A DNA stretch of 5,008 bases from assembly GCA_030627085.1 (NCBI GenBank), contig DAOUSS010000129.1, forward strand, positions 1 to 5,008. The letters run 5' to 3'. Each line of letters starts with the position of its first letter. Position 1 is the first letter of the stretch. The translations under genes and the position numbers were made by a program. Source of the DNA: Candidatus Stahliibacteriota bacterium. GTDB lineage: Bacteria; Hydrothermota; UBA3073. Under the pieces are notes generated by a model. The model was given only the letters and a program-made list of their open reading frames with translations. It made no database searches and had not been told where the DNA came from. Positions 4,867 through 5,008 of the stretch are shown piece by piece.

Positions 4867-4930
4867 GAGAGTTCCGAACCCCATTCATATCTTCTCTTCT
4901 CTTTCAATAAAGTATTGTCAAAAATTTAAC

Positions 4931-4996
4931 CACAGAGAACACAGAGAATGTTCAGTATTAAGGAATTACAAAAGATTCTATTCCCTCCCCTCTGTG
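4931..4996. repeat. CACAGAG-type inverted repeat at the window edge
   Basis: CACAGAG occurs twice nine bases apart (4931-4937 and 4940-4946), and its complement CTCTGTG is at 4990-4996, followed by a decayed second unit (CTCTTATC). ACCACAGAG repeats with facing arms are common in intergenic DNA of many bacteria and archaea. The element may continue past the window. I see no gene from 4867 to the end. Confidence 0.5.
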
Positions 4997-5008
4997 ACCT
5001 CTTATCTC

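Noticed and set aside
4916..4921. A perfect -35 box TTGACA on the - strand upstream of the second lipoprotein gene
   Set aside because: No acceptable -10 sequence is found 15 to 18 bases downstream of it.

Overview
The window looks like an accessory stretch of a moderately AT-rich bacterial chromosome. Two features point to a lineage with type IX secretion (T9SS): a PorV/PorQ-like outer-membrane protein and, joined to it by an ATGA overlap, the remnant of a T9SS C-terminal sorting domain. Such genes are typical of the FCB superphylum and related candidate phyla. A WOR-3/Stahlbacteria- or Cloacimonadota-like genome would fit, but that is an impression from gene style, not a phylogenetic result.

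Layout from left to right. Bases 2-73 hold the 3' end of a + strand gene, possibly a DUF4159-like protein. A complete ISL3-family insertion sequence follows (81-1422) with 22-bp terminal inverted repeats, a DDE transposase on the - strand, its own promoter, and a 10-bp inverted repeat that should hide the transposase start codon in transcripts entering from outside. Next is a - strand toxin-antitoxin operon (1480-2047): a DUF4258 toxin-like gene followed by a YgiT-type zinc-finger antitoxin. The operon is driven from a near-consensus promoter at 2229-2257 through a leader of about 175 nt with several strong hairpins. Two near-identical 16-bp direct repeats (1442 and 2416) bracket the whole module.

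The right half is entirely - strand. Two small unrecognised lipoprotein genes (4299-4727 and 3701-4114) are followed by the orphan, frameshifted T9SS sorting domain (3432-3679) and then the PorV-like gene (2467-3435). Beyond the first lipoprotein lies a palindromic region (4766-4866) with an attC-like layout, and a CACAGAG-type repeat runs to the window edge.

The genes do not form one pathway. Mobile DNA (the IS, bracketing repeats, a toxin-antitoxin module and a possible cassette recombination site) sits beside the worn remains of a T9SS cargo/PorV operon. No clearly new multi-gene system is visible. The least ordinary signals are the anti-readthrough hairpin of the IS, the structured leader of the toxin-antitoxin operon, and the attC-like palindrome next to the lipoprotein gene.
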